DNA of 64,000 nt, from assembly GCF_005405425.1 (NCBI RefSeq), contig NZ_BJEA01000014.1:33042-97041 (forward strand). The letters are read 5' to 3'. The notes beneath the pieces are model-generated. The model was not told the origin of the DNA. It worked only from the letters and a program-made list of their open reading frames with translations, and searched no databases. The position numbers and the translations under genes are program-made. This DNA is from Lactiplantibacillus modestisalitolerans. Lineage in GTDB: Bacteria > Bacillota > Bacilli > Lactobacillales > Lactobacillaceae. This document shows, one piece after another, positions 7,055-15,563 of the stretch (its first letter is position 1; every line of letters begins with the position of its first letter).

Positions 7055-8029
7055 TTGAAAATGATGAAATGGATTCGACGCGTCGGGTTAACGTTGGGGA
7101 TTACGGTGGGACTCGTGCTTGGCGGTTGCCAGGCAAGTGCCCCGAGTCGCGCAACGAGCAGTTCGCAGGCGACGAGCAGTCAAATGACCGACAGTCAAAC
7201 GACGAGCAGTCAGGTAGCGACGGCCAGCGGGACGACTTTAACCGGCAACCACCAGCAAACCTATCAGCAACTGGCCCAGCTGACTTACCAGTCGGGGCAA
7301 CCGGCGGCCATTAAAGTGAATAGTGGTAAGAGTACCCTGGCAGCGAGTCAGTGGAAAAATTCGAAAATTGATTACGGCCAGTTGGACCGTTTAAACCGAA
7401 CGACGACTGATACGGCCTACCTAAGTCGGGCCAACCTTGGCAAGTCGGCGGGGCGTACGGCCCAGAACTGGCAACCGACCGGCTGGCACAACCAGCCCAT
7501 TAAGGTTAACGGTAAGCGGGTCTACCCGCAAAATCGGGGTCACCTGATTGCCTATACAATTTCATTCAACTTAACGAGTAGTGGTCAGTACCGGTCCGGG
7601 GAGGCTGGTAGCCTGGATAACCCGAAAAACTTGGCGACCCAGACGGCGTACTCCAACCAACAGACGATGCAAATTTACGAAGAACAAGTTCGCAACGCCC
7701 TAGCCCAGGGGAAAAAGGTGATCTACCAAGTCACGACCGTCTTTCGTGGTAACGAATTGATGCCCCGTGGTTACTGGTCACAAGCCGTTTCAACGGATGG
7801 GACCGTCAACTTTAACGTCTACATTTGGAACGTTGAACCGGGCGTGCAGTTTGATTACGCGACTGGCCGGGGACACGCTGACGCGCAGCTCCAAGTCGCC
7901 GGTGCCGACCGGGTGACGAGTAGTGCTAATACCAGTTCGAACCGGAATCAGCAGAACTCAACGACTAAGCAAGTTGAACGCGAACTTTATAAGTACGGGA
8001 CTAAGTTGCTGAAAAAAGCGTTCGATTAA
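7055..8029 (+). CDS. Lipoprotein DNA/RNA non-specific endonuclease (EndA-like)
   Basis: 324 residues. The N-terminus is a lipoprotein signal: KWIRR, a hydrophobic run, then lipobox LGGC with Cys25 as the lipidation site. A Ser/Thr/Gln-rich linker follows (about 26-62), then a nuclease domain with QNRGHLIAY (His163 the likely general base, corresponding to the DRGH motif of EndA/NucA) and an Asn-containing stretch near 189-203 that would hold the metal ion. Surface nucleases of this type degrade external DNA for nutrients or DNA uptake. The motif has Asn in place of the usual Asp before RGH, a variation found among lactobacilli. Start ATG 7055 has GGGGAG at 7047-7052. Confidence 0.85.
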   Translation: MKMMKWIRRVGLTLGITVGLVLGGCQASAPSRATSSSQATSSQMTDSQTTSSQVATASGTTLTGNHQQTYQQLAQLTYQSGQPAAIKVNSGKSTLAASQWKNSKIDYGQLDRLNRTTTDTAYLSRANLGKSAGRTAQNWQPTGWHNQPIKVNGKRVYPQNRGHLIAYTISFNLTSSGQYRSGEAGSLDNPKNLATQTAYSNQQTMQIYEEQVRNALAQGKKVIYQVTTVFRGNELMPRGYWSQAVSTDGTVNFNVYIWNVEPGVQFDYATGRGHADAQLQVAGADRVTSSANTSSNRNQQNSTTKQVERELYKYGTKLLKKAFD

Positions 8030-8118
8030 GGCGCTTTCAGGACAGATGCTGAAAAATGTCGGATTCCGCGACAATGTTTAAAAAGCATCGCTCGCAAGGA
8101 TTCAATTGGGGGTATACT

Positions 8119-8328
8119 AAGGCCATGAGCGTTACTTAACCGCTGTCGAAGAGGTTTCTCTCATGCAAATCGACAAGTAGCGTTTGCAATCGTGAATCAT
8201 TGGGTTCCTTCCCAAGTGCCTGTGATTTTCCATATCACCAGACGGCTCCCATCCGTTTGGGTCGATCAATCGTTTGATTGCTGTTTAATTACCCTAAAGG
8301 AGGCTGTGGCATAAGTCACAGCCTTTTT
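8119..8328 (+). ncRNA. Structured small RNA candidate with promoter box and terminator
   Basis: A -10 box TATACT (8113-8118; weak -35) precedes about 205 nt that fold as a row of hairpins: CGTTACTT/AAGTAGCG enclosing TGTCGA/TCGACA, then TTGGG/CCCAA, GTGAT/ATCAC, CAGACGG/CCGTTTG and CAATC/GATTG, ending in terminator 8301-8328. No ORF with a ribosome site fits. I cannot assign it to a known family from memory. It lies between the nuclease and the ArsR gene. Confidence 0.5.
8301..8328 (+). terminator. Intrinsic terminator of the 8.1-8.3 kb RNA
   Basis: AGGCTGTG-gcataagt-CACAGCCT followed by TTTT. Confidence 0.8.
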
Positions 8329-8340
8329 GGTGTCTCCTCA

Positions 8341-8469
8341 TATTAATAGCTGAAACGTGCGCCAAAAGTCAGCTGGCTTCGCTTAACCCCGTAAGTCAAA
8401 CAATCCAAGCCCAGAATTATTCGCCTTACGCCGTTAATGCTCACCAGCTAACCGACTTTTGGCACACTC
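8341..8469 (+). repeat. Family 2 intergenic repeat, copy 1
   Basis: About 129 bp, starting ATTAATAGCTGAAACGTGCG and ending with CCAGCTAACCGACTTTTGG. The ends pair imperfectly (CCAAAAGTC-AGCTGG with CCAGCT-GACTTTTGG) and an inner CGTAAG/CTTACG hairpin is present. Copy 2 is at 53313-53441; a deleted, inverted copy is at 27661-27734. The start shares GAAACG with the blocks of family 3. Confidence 0.85.
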
Positions 8470-8552
8470 TTTTTTTGACACCGCAAAAAAATTAAAATTT
8501 TGACGCGCCTTGGGGGGCCTGCGGTTACGAACCAACTTTTTCCCAAGGTGGC

Positions 8553-8581
8553 TTGTAAACGATTTAAAAATGTTTTATGAT
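8553..8581 (+). promoter_or_regulatory. Promoter of the ArsR-type gene
   Basis: TTGTAA (8553-8558), 17 bp, TATGAT (8576-8581). The predicted start of transcription falls within the operator at 8585-8606. Confidence 0.7.
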
Positions 8582-8584
8582 AGA

Positions 8585-8606
8585 TTCATTCAAATATTAG
8601 AATGAA
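8585..8606. promoter_or_regulatory. Operator at the ArsR-type gene
   Basis: TTCATTC and GAATGAA form a perfect 7-bp inverted repeat with an 8-bp spacer over the transcription start. Within it, CATTCAAATATTAGAAT (8587-8603) recurs as CATTCGAATATAAGAAT at 9023-9039, identical in 15 of 17 positions, in front of the TetR gene. ArsR-family sites are typically AT-rich inverted repeats of this form. Confidence 0.65.
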
Positions 8607-8628
8607 AGAATATAGGGAGGCCGTTAAC

Positions 8629-8958
8629 ATGGTTAGTAGTGAAGAAGCGCTTCAAGAATTCCGCGAAACGATTCCGATTTTTGAAGTCTTAGCGGACGAG
8701 CGCCGGCAACAGATCATGATTGAGTTGACTAAGCATGCGCACGGTTTGACCGTCGGCGAGTTAACGAAATTAATGCGCATCTCGCAGCCAGCCGTATCCC
8801 ACCAACTGAAAACGTTAAAGGATCACCACTTTGTTGCGGTTGATCGCCAAGGTACACGTAATTTTTACCACGTGACTTTCGACGAACCCCTGACTAAAGT
8901 TGAACATTTAATCCACACGTTGAAGGCGGACTTAGAACTAAAACCGTACTTACACTGA
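8629..8958 (+). CDS. ArsR-family winged-helix repressor
   Basis: 109 residues with a single winged helix-turn-helix: FEVLADERRQQIMIEL, LTVGELTKLMRISQPAVSHQLKTLKDHHFV (recognition helix about 53-66), then the beta wing. There are no Cys pairs of metal-sensing ArsR members, so it probably senses something else, such as a redox or lipid signal. An ATG at 8602 would add nine residues, but GGGAGG (8615-8620) is 8 nt from ATG 8629, which decides the start. The operator over its own promoter recurs before the TetR gene, suggesting that it controls both itself and the TetR-YhgE unit. A terminator follows at 8978-9004. Confidence 0.88.
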   Translation: MVSSEEALQEFRETIPIFEVLADERRQQIMIELTKHAHGLTVGELTKLMRISQPAVSHQLKTLKDHHFVAVDRQGTRNFYHVTFDEPLTKVEHLIHTLKADLELKPYLH

Positions 8959-8977
8959 GCACAATGCGCCACCAAAG

Positions 8978-9004
8978 ACGCTGTCCGGGGAGGCAGCGCT
9001 TTTT
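8978..9004 (+). terminator. Terminator of the ArsR-type gene
   Basis: ACGCTG and CAGCGC pair around a TCCGGGGAGG loop, followed by TTTTT. Confidence 0.6.
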
Positions 9005-9022
9005 ACGGGCGCTATATTCTTC

Positions 9023-9039
9023 CATTCGAATATAAGAAT
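9023..9039. promoter_or_regulatory. Second copy of the ArsR-type operator, before the TetR gene
   Basis: CATTCGAATATAAGAAT matches 15 of 17 bases of the site at 8587-8603 in the same orientation. It lies 19 bp ahead of the TetR start and would cover the promoter region of the TetR-YhgE unit. Confidence 0.6.
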
Positions 9040-9057
9040 TAAAGTAAAGGGGTGATT

Positions 9058-9609
9058 ATGATTTCAATTCGTACGGCGTTAGATTTACAGCGGGCGATGT
9101 ACCAGTTATTGGGACAACGGTCAATTTCTCAAATTACCGTTGAACAGATTTGTACCCGCGCGTTTATCCATCGCAGTAGCTTTTATCGCTACTACACTGA
9201 CAAGTTTGATTTGTTAGGGCAAATGGTTATGCATGCGCTTGAAGAGTTATTGGCAGCGGAACGTACGGATGCGACCGGATCAGCAATTATCGCTCAGTTC
9301 ATTGGGGCGCATACCCAGATTTTACGGCACCTGCTCGTGACGAATGCGGAGGGTGACAATATTCGTTGCCAACAAGTCATCAACGATTGTTTTGTGACGT
9401 TGGCCCAAACGGAGTCAAGTGACCACGTTTTCGTGACGATTCGAGAGTCGCAACATCCAGATTTAACCGCCTACTTAGTCAGTGGTGCGGTGATGAGCAT
9501 TGTCCAATGGCTGAACAATAGCGGTCGCGACGGTCAGTCTGCAAGTACCCAGGCGACCATTCAAGCGACGCTAGCGACGATTTTCTCGCTAGAGCAGCAT
9601 ACGGTTTAA
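9058..9609 (+). CDS. TetR-family regulator next to YhgE
   Basis: 183 residues. The N-terminal TetR helix-turn-helix reads ISQITVEQICTRAFIHRSSFYRYYTDKFDLLGQM (about 22-55), with the signature SFYRYYTDK. The C-terminal part is the TetR_C type found with YhgE/Pip genes in Firmicutes. GTG 9052 is possible, but AAAGGGGTGAT (9046-9056) acts as the ribosome site and places the start at ATG 9058. The yhgE pseudogene begins 33 bp downstream, so it probably controls that gene's expression; the second ArsR-like operator precedes this gene. Confidence 0.85.
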   Translation: MISIRTALDLQRAMYQLLGQRSISQITVEQICTRAFIHRSSFYRYYTDKFDLLGQMVMHALEELLAAERTDATGSAIIAQFIGAHTQILRHLLVTNAEGDNIRCQQVINDCFVTLAQTESSDHVFVTIRESQHPDLTAYLVSGAVMSIVQWLNNSGRDGQSASTQATIQATLATIFSLEQHTV

Positions 9610-9642
9610 TTTTTGGTGAAGGAAGGTTTCAGGGCAGTGAAA

Positions 9643-12600
9643 ATGATACGCGACGAATGGAAATCCATTCGTCATAGTAAAATTCTATGGATTTCAGTAG
9701 CTGTAATGGTACTGATCCCATTCTTATACAGCGTCTTCTTCTTGACGTCTGTTTGGGACCCGTACGGGGATACGAAGAATTTGCCCGTCGCGGTAGTTAA
9801 CAATGATAAGCCAGTTAACTATCAAGGCAAGCGGTTTGCCGTGGGCGAGTAGATGGTTACGAACATTAAGAAAAATAAGCAGTTAGATTGGAACATTGTG
9901 TCTGAAAAGCAGGCCAAGCATGGCATGGATAATCGGAAATATTACATGGTCGTAACGATTCCAAGTAATTTCTCCAAGCACGCCACGACGGTCACAAGTA
10001 AACATCCGCAAAAGATGAAATTACACTATTCGACCAATGCTTCCCTTAACTATATTGGTAAAGTAATTAGTGATACCGGTGCGACTGAATTGAACTCGCA
10101 GGTGCGTTCGCAGGTTACTAAGGCGTACGCGTTGGCGATGTTTAAGCAAGTTAAAACGGCGGGAGAAGGGTTCCAAAAAGCCGCGGATGGCGCAACCCAG
10201 TTGAAAAACGGGAGCGTGACGTTACAGAGCGGCTTAAAGACCTATACTACCGGCGTGCACACTTTGAATAACGGGGTCATCGAGCTCAATACGAGTGTCG
10301 GCCCGTTAGCTTCAGGAGTCGCCCAATTAACTGACGGTTCCGGGCAAGTGACGGCCGGGTTAGGCCAATTAAATGGTAAAACTGGACAACTTGCTAGCGG
10401 TGTGAGTCAGTTACAAAATGGTTCCGGTCAGGTTACCACTGGCTTGAACACGTTGAACGGCCAAGTTCCGGTTTTAGCGAGTGCGGTTCAACAACTTTTT
10501 AACGGTTCTGGTCAAGTCACAAACGGATTAGTGACGTTGGACGGGCAGGTCCCAGTTTTGGTCAGCGCCGTTCAACAACTGTTCGGTGGATCGCAGCAAG
10601 TCACGGCCGGCTTACAAACGGTTCAACAACAAACGCCTACATTAGCAAGTGGCGTTAACAAGCTCGCTAATGGGTCTAGTCAAGTAACGGCTGGGTTAGG
10701 CCAATTAAATGACCAAGTGCCAACGCTAACCAGCGCGGCTGGTAAATTGTTTGCTGGCTCAACCCAGTTAGTTGGTGGCATCGATACCTTAAATACTAAG
10801 GTGCAACCAATGATCACGAACATGCCGAGGTTGGCGAGTGGCGCAAAGCAGGTTTCCGACGGCTTAGCTAGTTTTAAGCAGCAAACGGCAGCCTTGCCAA
10901 CGCAGGCCGATCAGTTAGCAACTGGTTCTCAACAATTATCAACCGGGTTAGTGAAATACACTGGCGGCGTTTATCAGGTGGCTGATGGAATTAATCAGCT
11001 GAATGCGCGTACTCCGGCATTGACTGATGGTGTTAATAAATTATCAGAAGGTACGACGCAATTGAAAAAAGGCGTTAACGACTACACGGGCGGTGTTCAG
11101 CAAGTTAGTGAGCATACGAACGAGCTAAGCCAAGGCGCTAGTGCTTTGCAAAGTAAGACCCAGTCGTTGCCAGCAAGCACTGAAAAGCTTGCACAGGGCT
11201 CAGCGGGGATTAACACGTCCGTTGGTCAATTGGCGGATGGTAGTCAGGAATTAACCGACCAATTAGAAAAAATCTACCAAGCAAGTTCCAGCAACGAAAC
11301 GAAGCAACAAGTTAAAGCCATTGAGACGAGCTTAACGACGTTGGCAACCGACATGGCGACGATGGAGAAGCAGTTAAGTGCGAGTGCCCAGACTAGTGAT
11401 AACGCGGATCAAATTAACGCGTTAGTTACGGACATTCAGAAGAATGCGGCCACTTTGAGTAGTAGTCAGGCTCAACCGGACGAAACGGCTTTACATCAAC
11501 AAATTAATGCCAAAATCGATGGCTTAAAGACGTCACAAAACTTAACGGATGATCAAGTTAAGGCGCTTAAAGCAAGTTTAGATAGCGTTCAGGTGACGAC
11601 AACGGCCGACGATAGTCGAACGCAGGCCACTGCGGCGTTAAAGGCCAACCTGTCGAAACTTCAAACGCTTGCTAAAACGAATGCAAGTACTTCTAATGAT
11701 ATGACGACAACCTTGGCAAAAGATATTACCCAGTTAAAGACCACCACGAGCACCGTGTTACAACAAGTTAACACGATGACGGCTGGCTTGAAGGATTTGG
11801 CGGCTGGTTCGCAGGAGCTAACCGACAACTTAACTGAATTGCAGGATGCGACGACTAATTTGTCGGCTGGCTTAACCGGCTTGAATAAGCAGGTGCCAAC
11901 GCTGGTTTCAGCCATTGATGGTTTATCGAGCGGCTCGACAGCGCTTAATACTGGCGTTCAAGACCTCAACGGGCGGTCAACGCAGCTTACTGCTGGTGTG
12001 GCTAGCTTAGATCAAGGCGTCAACGGAACTGAAGACGGCTTAAAAGCCAAAGTACCAGTACTGACGGGGGTTATTAGCCAGTTAGCCGATGGAACGCAAT
12101 CATTAGTTGGTCAGAACGCTGACAAGCTAACGAGTGGCGCGGATCAGTTACAAGCTGGTACGGCAACCTTTAAGGGTAGCGTTCCGCAGCTGATTTCTGC
12201 GGTCGACCTCTTAGCGGCTGGTTCCCAACAAGTAACTAGCGGTGTGACCCAAGTAAACGCTGGCATGCCAGACTTACAACAAGGGATTACCGACTTGCAT
12301 TCAGGCGCAGTTCAATTAAATGGTGGCTTGAAACAGGTTAATGATGGTGCCGGGAGCTTAGCAAGCGGTGTTAGTCAGTTACAAGCTGGTTCAACCCAAG
12401 TGACGGACGGTTTAACTACCTTGAACGTTAAGACTAAGCAACTTATTAGTGGGGTTGACCAATTAGCCGACGGTTCAGGAAAAGTGACGAACGGTTTAGC
12501 GACCTTGAATGGTAAGACGGGTCAGCTTGCGACTGGCGTGACCCAATTACGAAATGGTTCTGGTCAAGTCACGAACGGGTTAGGCCAATTAAACGGTAAG

Positions 12601-13617
12601 ACGGGCCAACTAGCTAGTGGCGTTTCCAGACTAGCCGATGGTTCCGGTCAAGTGACGGACGGGTTAACGACCTTAAACGGCCAAGTTCCCGTATTAGTCA
12701 GTGGCGTGCAACAACTCTTTAGTGGTTCTAGTCAAGTCACGGATGGTTTGAACACCTTGAACGGCAAAGTGCCAACCTTAGTTTCTGGTGTCCAACAACT
12801 CGCCGAAGGGGCCGATCAACTCGACAACAACTCCGGCAAACTCTTAGACGGGACGAAGAAGATCAAGAACGGGAACAAGACCCTTTCGAAATCCCTTCAA
12901 AGTGGGGCGGATACCATTAAGGCCACACCACTCAAGTCGTCCAACGCCAAGATGTTTGCGACACCGTCTAAGTTGACGCACTCGAATTACAGTTACGTGC
13001 CAAATTACGGGCACGCGTTAGCACCGTACGTCCTTTCATTAGCGCTCTACGTTGGGGCGGTCGTCTTTAACTTCGCCTACCCAATTCGGCGGATTGCGGA
13101 CGACGACGGGACTGCGACCCAGTGGTTCTGGAGTAAGGTTGCGGTTGGGGCGCCGGTCGCAATCGGGATGGCGATTATTGAATGTATCGCCTTACTGATT
13201 GTCGGCCTCGAACCAATCAACATGGCCGGTTACTTCTTGACCGCGATTATGATTGCGTTGGCCTCGATGTTCATCGTCATGTTCTTGTCGATGCTGATGG
13301 ATAATCCGGGCCGGTTCCTCGCGATGGTGCTGTTGATGCTCCAACTTGGTGGTTCTGGTGGGACCTTCCCAATGGAAATTACCAACCACTTCTTCAACGT
13401 TATTCACCCGTACCTCCCATTGACTTACTCGATTCAAGCGTTCCGGCAATCCTTAACTGGTGGCTGGGGCGACGGAATCTTCTGGTCATCGATCGGAGTC
13501 TTAGGGCTCTTCATGATTCTTGGTCTCGGATTACTCTGGGGTTCCATGGTCTTCTTGAAGAAGAAAAATCTGCAACAACCTTCGGATGCTGAAATTCAAA
13601 TGAAGGCAGGAAAATAA
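9643..13617 (+). pseudogene. yhgE: YhgE/Pip-family membrane protein, split by an in-frame TAG
   Basis: The frame from ATG 9643 codes a YhgE N-terminus (IRDEWKSIRHSKILWISV, first membrane helix, then DPYGDTKNLPVAVVNNDKPV), hits TAG at 9850-9852 (codon 70) and continues in the same frame with ATG 9853 for 1,254 codons. The residues on both sides join as one YhgE protein, so a nonsense change of a sense codon such as CAG is the simplest reading. The long middle holds about 30 repeats of 11-22 residues (pattern GSGQVTxGLxxLNG / VLVSGVQQL), predicted to form an extended coiled rod outside the cell. The end has about six membrane helices (ALAPYVLSLALYVGAV onward). YhgE/Pip of lactococci is a phage receptor-related protein. 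The 1,324-codon length exceeds usual members. Reinitiation at ATG 9853 would give a protein without the first helix. Confidence 0.8.
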
Positions 13618-13654
13618 GCGTTAACCGCAACCTTTAATTAGGGCGGTTGACGGC

Positions 13655-13697
13655 GGCGGTTCCGGCGGTCACTTAGGTGGCTGACGGGGCCGCTTTT
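13655..13697 (+). terminator. Terminator after yhgE
   Basis: GCGG and CCGC flank an inner GGTCAC/GTGGCT stem, followed by TTTTT. Confidence 0.55.
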
Positions 13698-13748
13698 TGG
13701 TTGCGTTCAACCGCGAACAAAATTCACGAGTCGGTGCGAGGGTTGTGG

Positions 13749-13799
13749 TATGATATGATGTTGTTTCAATTATAATTTAATTAATATTTAATAATTAAA
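13749..13799 (+). promoter_or_regulatory. -10 box and AT-rich inverted repeat before the ABC exporter
   Basis: TATGAT (13749-13754) is a -10 candidate. TTTAATTA (13776-13783) and TAATTAAA (13792-13799) form a perfect 8-bp inverted repeat 12 bp before the TTG start, suitable as an operator for a MarR-like repressor. No such regulator is encoded next to it. Confidence 0.45.
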
Positions 13800-13811
13800 G
13801 GGGGTTGCGTC

Positions 13812-15563
13812 TTGGGCATTTTTTTAAAACTCGGTTGGTACTTTCGCCGGGAATGGAAGCTTTACCTTGCGGGGGTTCTCGGGCTGGTCTTTACCGCCAT
13901 TATTGGAATCATTCCGCCGCGCGTCATCGGGAACGTCGTTGATGGGATTAATCAACACCGGCTAACGGCGCGCTCACTGGCAATTTACCTTGGTATTTTA
14001 GTGGCCGCCGCCGTTGGTCAGTACCTGTCGCGGTACCTGTGGCGCAACGCCATTTGGGGCGGCGCGGCCGGCCTTGAACGGACGCTCCGTGAGCGGCTGT
14101 TTTGGCACTTCATGAAAATGGACGCCACCTTTTATCAGAAGTACCGGACCGGTGATTTGATGGCGCACGCCACCAACGACTTAACCGCGATCGAACGGGT
14201 CGCCGGTGGTGGGATTTTACAGTTCGCCGATTCAATTATCACCGGGGGAACGACGTTAATTGCGATGATGGCGCTGATTGATTGGCGCTTGACCCTGATT
14301 GCGGTCGTACCGTTTCCGCTCCTTGCGGTTGCGTCACGTTACCTCGGCAAAAAGATTCACGTTGCCTTTCGGGCCTCCCAAGCCGCCTTTTCCCGGCTGA
14401 ATAACAAGGCACAGGAAAGCATTAGCGGAATCAAAGTAATCAAAGCTCTCGGGCAGGAAAAGGCCGACGTTGCGGATTTTAACGATCAAATTGACGAAAC
14501 CATCAAAATCAACCGGCGGGTCAACTTCTTGGACTCGCTGTTTGATCCGGCGATTACGCTGATCATTGCCGTTTCGTACGCCGCCACGATCATCCTAGGC
14601 GGCCTGTACGTCACCCACGGCATTATCACGATTGGGAACCTCGTCTCGTTCGTGACCTACTTGGGCATGATGGTCTGGCCGATGTTTGCGGTTGGGATGC
14701 TTTTTAACACGATGGAACGCGGGAACGCTTCCTACGACCGGGTCATGGAACTGCTTAACCAAACGAGCGCCATCGTTGACGCTAAAAAGGGGCTTACAAC
14801 GCGCCCCCACGGTGATATTGACTATCAAATTAAGCAATTTAATTATCCGAACGACGCCGGCACGAGTCTGGTCGACGTCCACTTTCAGTTGCATGCCGGT
14901 CAAACGCTCGGCATCGTTGGCCGGGTCGGTTCCGGTAAATCGACGATTATGCGGTTATTACTCCGCGAATTTGACCAGTACCAGGGGCAAATTCGGTACG
15001 GTGGTCACGACATCAAGCAGTATGCGCTTGACCAGTATTTGCCGGCCATCGGCTACGTGCCCCAGGATAGCTTTTTATTTTCAAATACGATTCGCGAAAA
15101 TATTCGCTTTGCCGACCCGCACGTCAGTCAGGCAACGGTTGAAGCCGTGGCCGCTAAAAGCGACTTGGCCGGGCAAATCGCAAGCATGACGGATGGTTAT
15201 GATACCCAAGTAGGTGAGCAGGGGATTTCCCTTTCCGGTGGTCAACGGCAACGCTTGGCAATTGCCCGGGCGCTCCTGATCGATCCGGAACTGCTGATCC
15301 TAGACGATGCGTTGTCGGCGGTCGATGCCGAAACTGAGGCTGAAATCCTGGCGAACGTAAAGGCTGAGCGGGCCGATAAGACGACGATTATCGCCGCGCA
15401 CCGGTTAAGTTCGGTCATGAACGCCGACGAAATTATCGTCTTAGACGCCGGCCGGGTGGTTGAGCGTGGGACCCACGCGGACCTAATGGCTCAGCACGGC
15501 TGGTACCAGGCGATGTTTGAACGGCAACAACTCGAAACTAAAGTGAAGGGGGCGGTGCACTAA
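13812..15563 (+). CDS. ABC exporter half, degenerate-site subunit (LmrC/BmrC/YheI-like)
   Basis: 583 residues: six membrane helices (about 15-300) followed by an ATPase domain with Walker A GRVGSGKST, Q-loop YVPQDSFLFSNTI, signature LSGGQRQRLAIARAL and Walker B LLILDDALSAVDAE. The Asp after the Walker B Asp, in place of Glu, marks the degenerate-site partner of heterodimeric type IV exporters such as LmrCD and BmrCD, which export drugs and lipid-like compounds. Start TTG 13812 follows AAAGGGGG (13798-13804). It overlaps the next gene by one base (TAATG), so the two halves are co-translated and should form the heterodimer. Confidence 0.9.
   Translation: MGIFLKLGWYFRREWKLYLAGVLGLVFTAIIGIIPPRVIGNVVDGINQHRLTARSLAIYLGILVAAAVGQYLSRYLWRNAIWGGAAGLERTLRERLFWHFMKMDATFYQKYRTGDLMAHATNDLTAIERVAGGGILQFADSIITGGTTLIAMMALIDWRLTLIAVVPFPLLAVASRYLGKKIHVAFRASQAAFSRLNNKAQESISGIKVIKALGQEKADVADFNDQIDETIKINRRVNFLDSLFDPAITLIIAVSYAATIILGGLYVTHGIITIGNLVSFVTYLGMMVWPMFAVGMLFNTMERGNASYDRVMELLNQTSAIVDAKKGLTTRPHGDIDYQIKQFNYPNDAGTSLVDVHFQLHAGQTLGIVGRVGSGKSTIMRLLLREFDQYQGQIRYGGHDIKQYALDQYLPAIGYVPQDSFLFSNTIRENIRFADPHVSQATVEAVAAKSDLAGQIASMTDGYDTQVGEQGISLSGGQRQRLAIARALLIDPELLILDDALSAVDAETEAEILANVKAERADKTTIIAAHRLSSVMNADEIIVLDAGRVVERGTHADLMAQHGWYQAMFERQQLETKVKGAVH

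Noticed and set aside
11661..11915. Antisense Cys/Val-rich ORF within yhgE
   Set aside because: Mirror frame of a repeat-rich coding sequence, without start signals.
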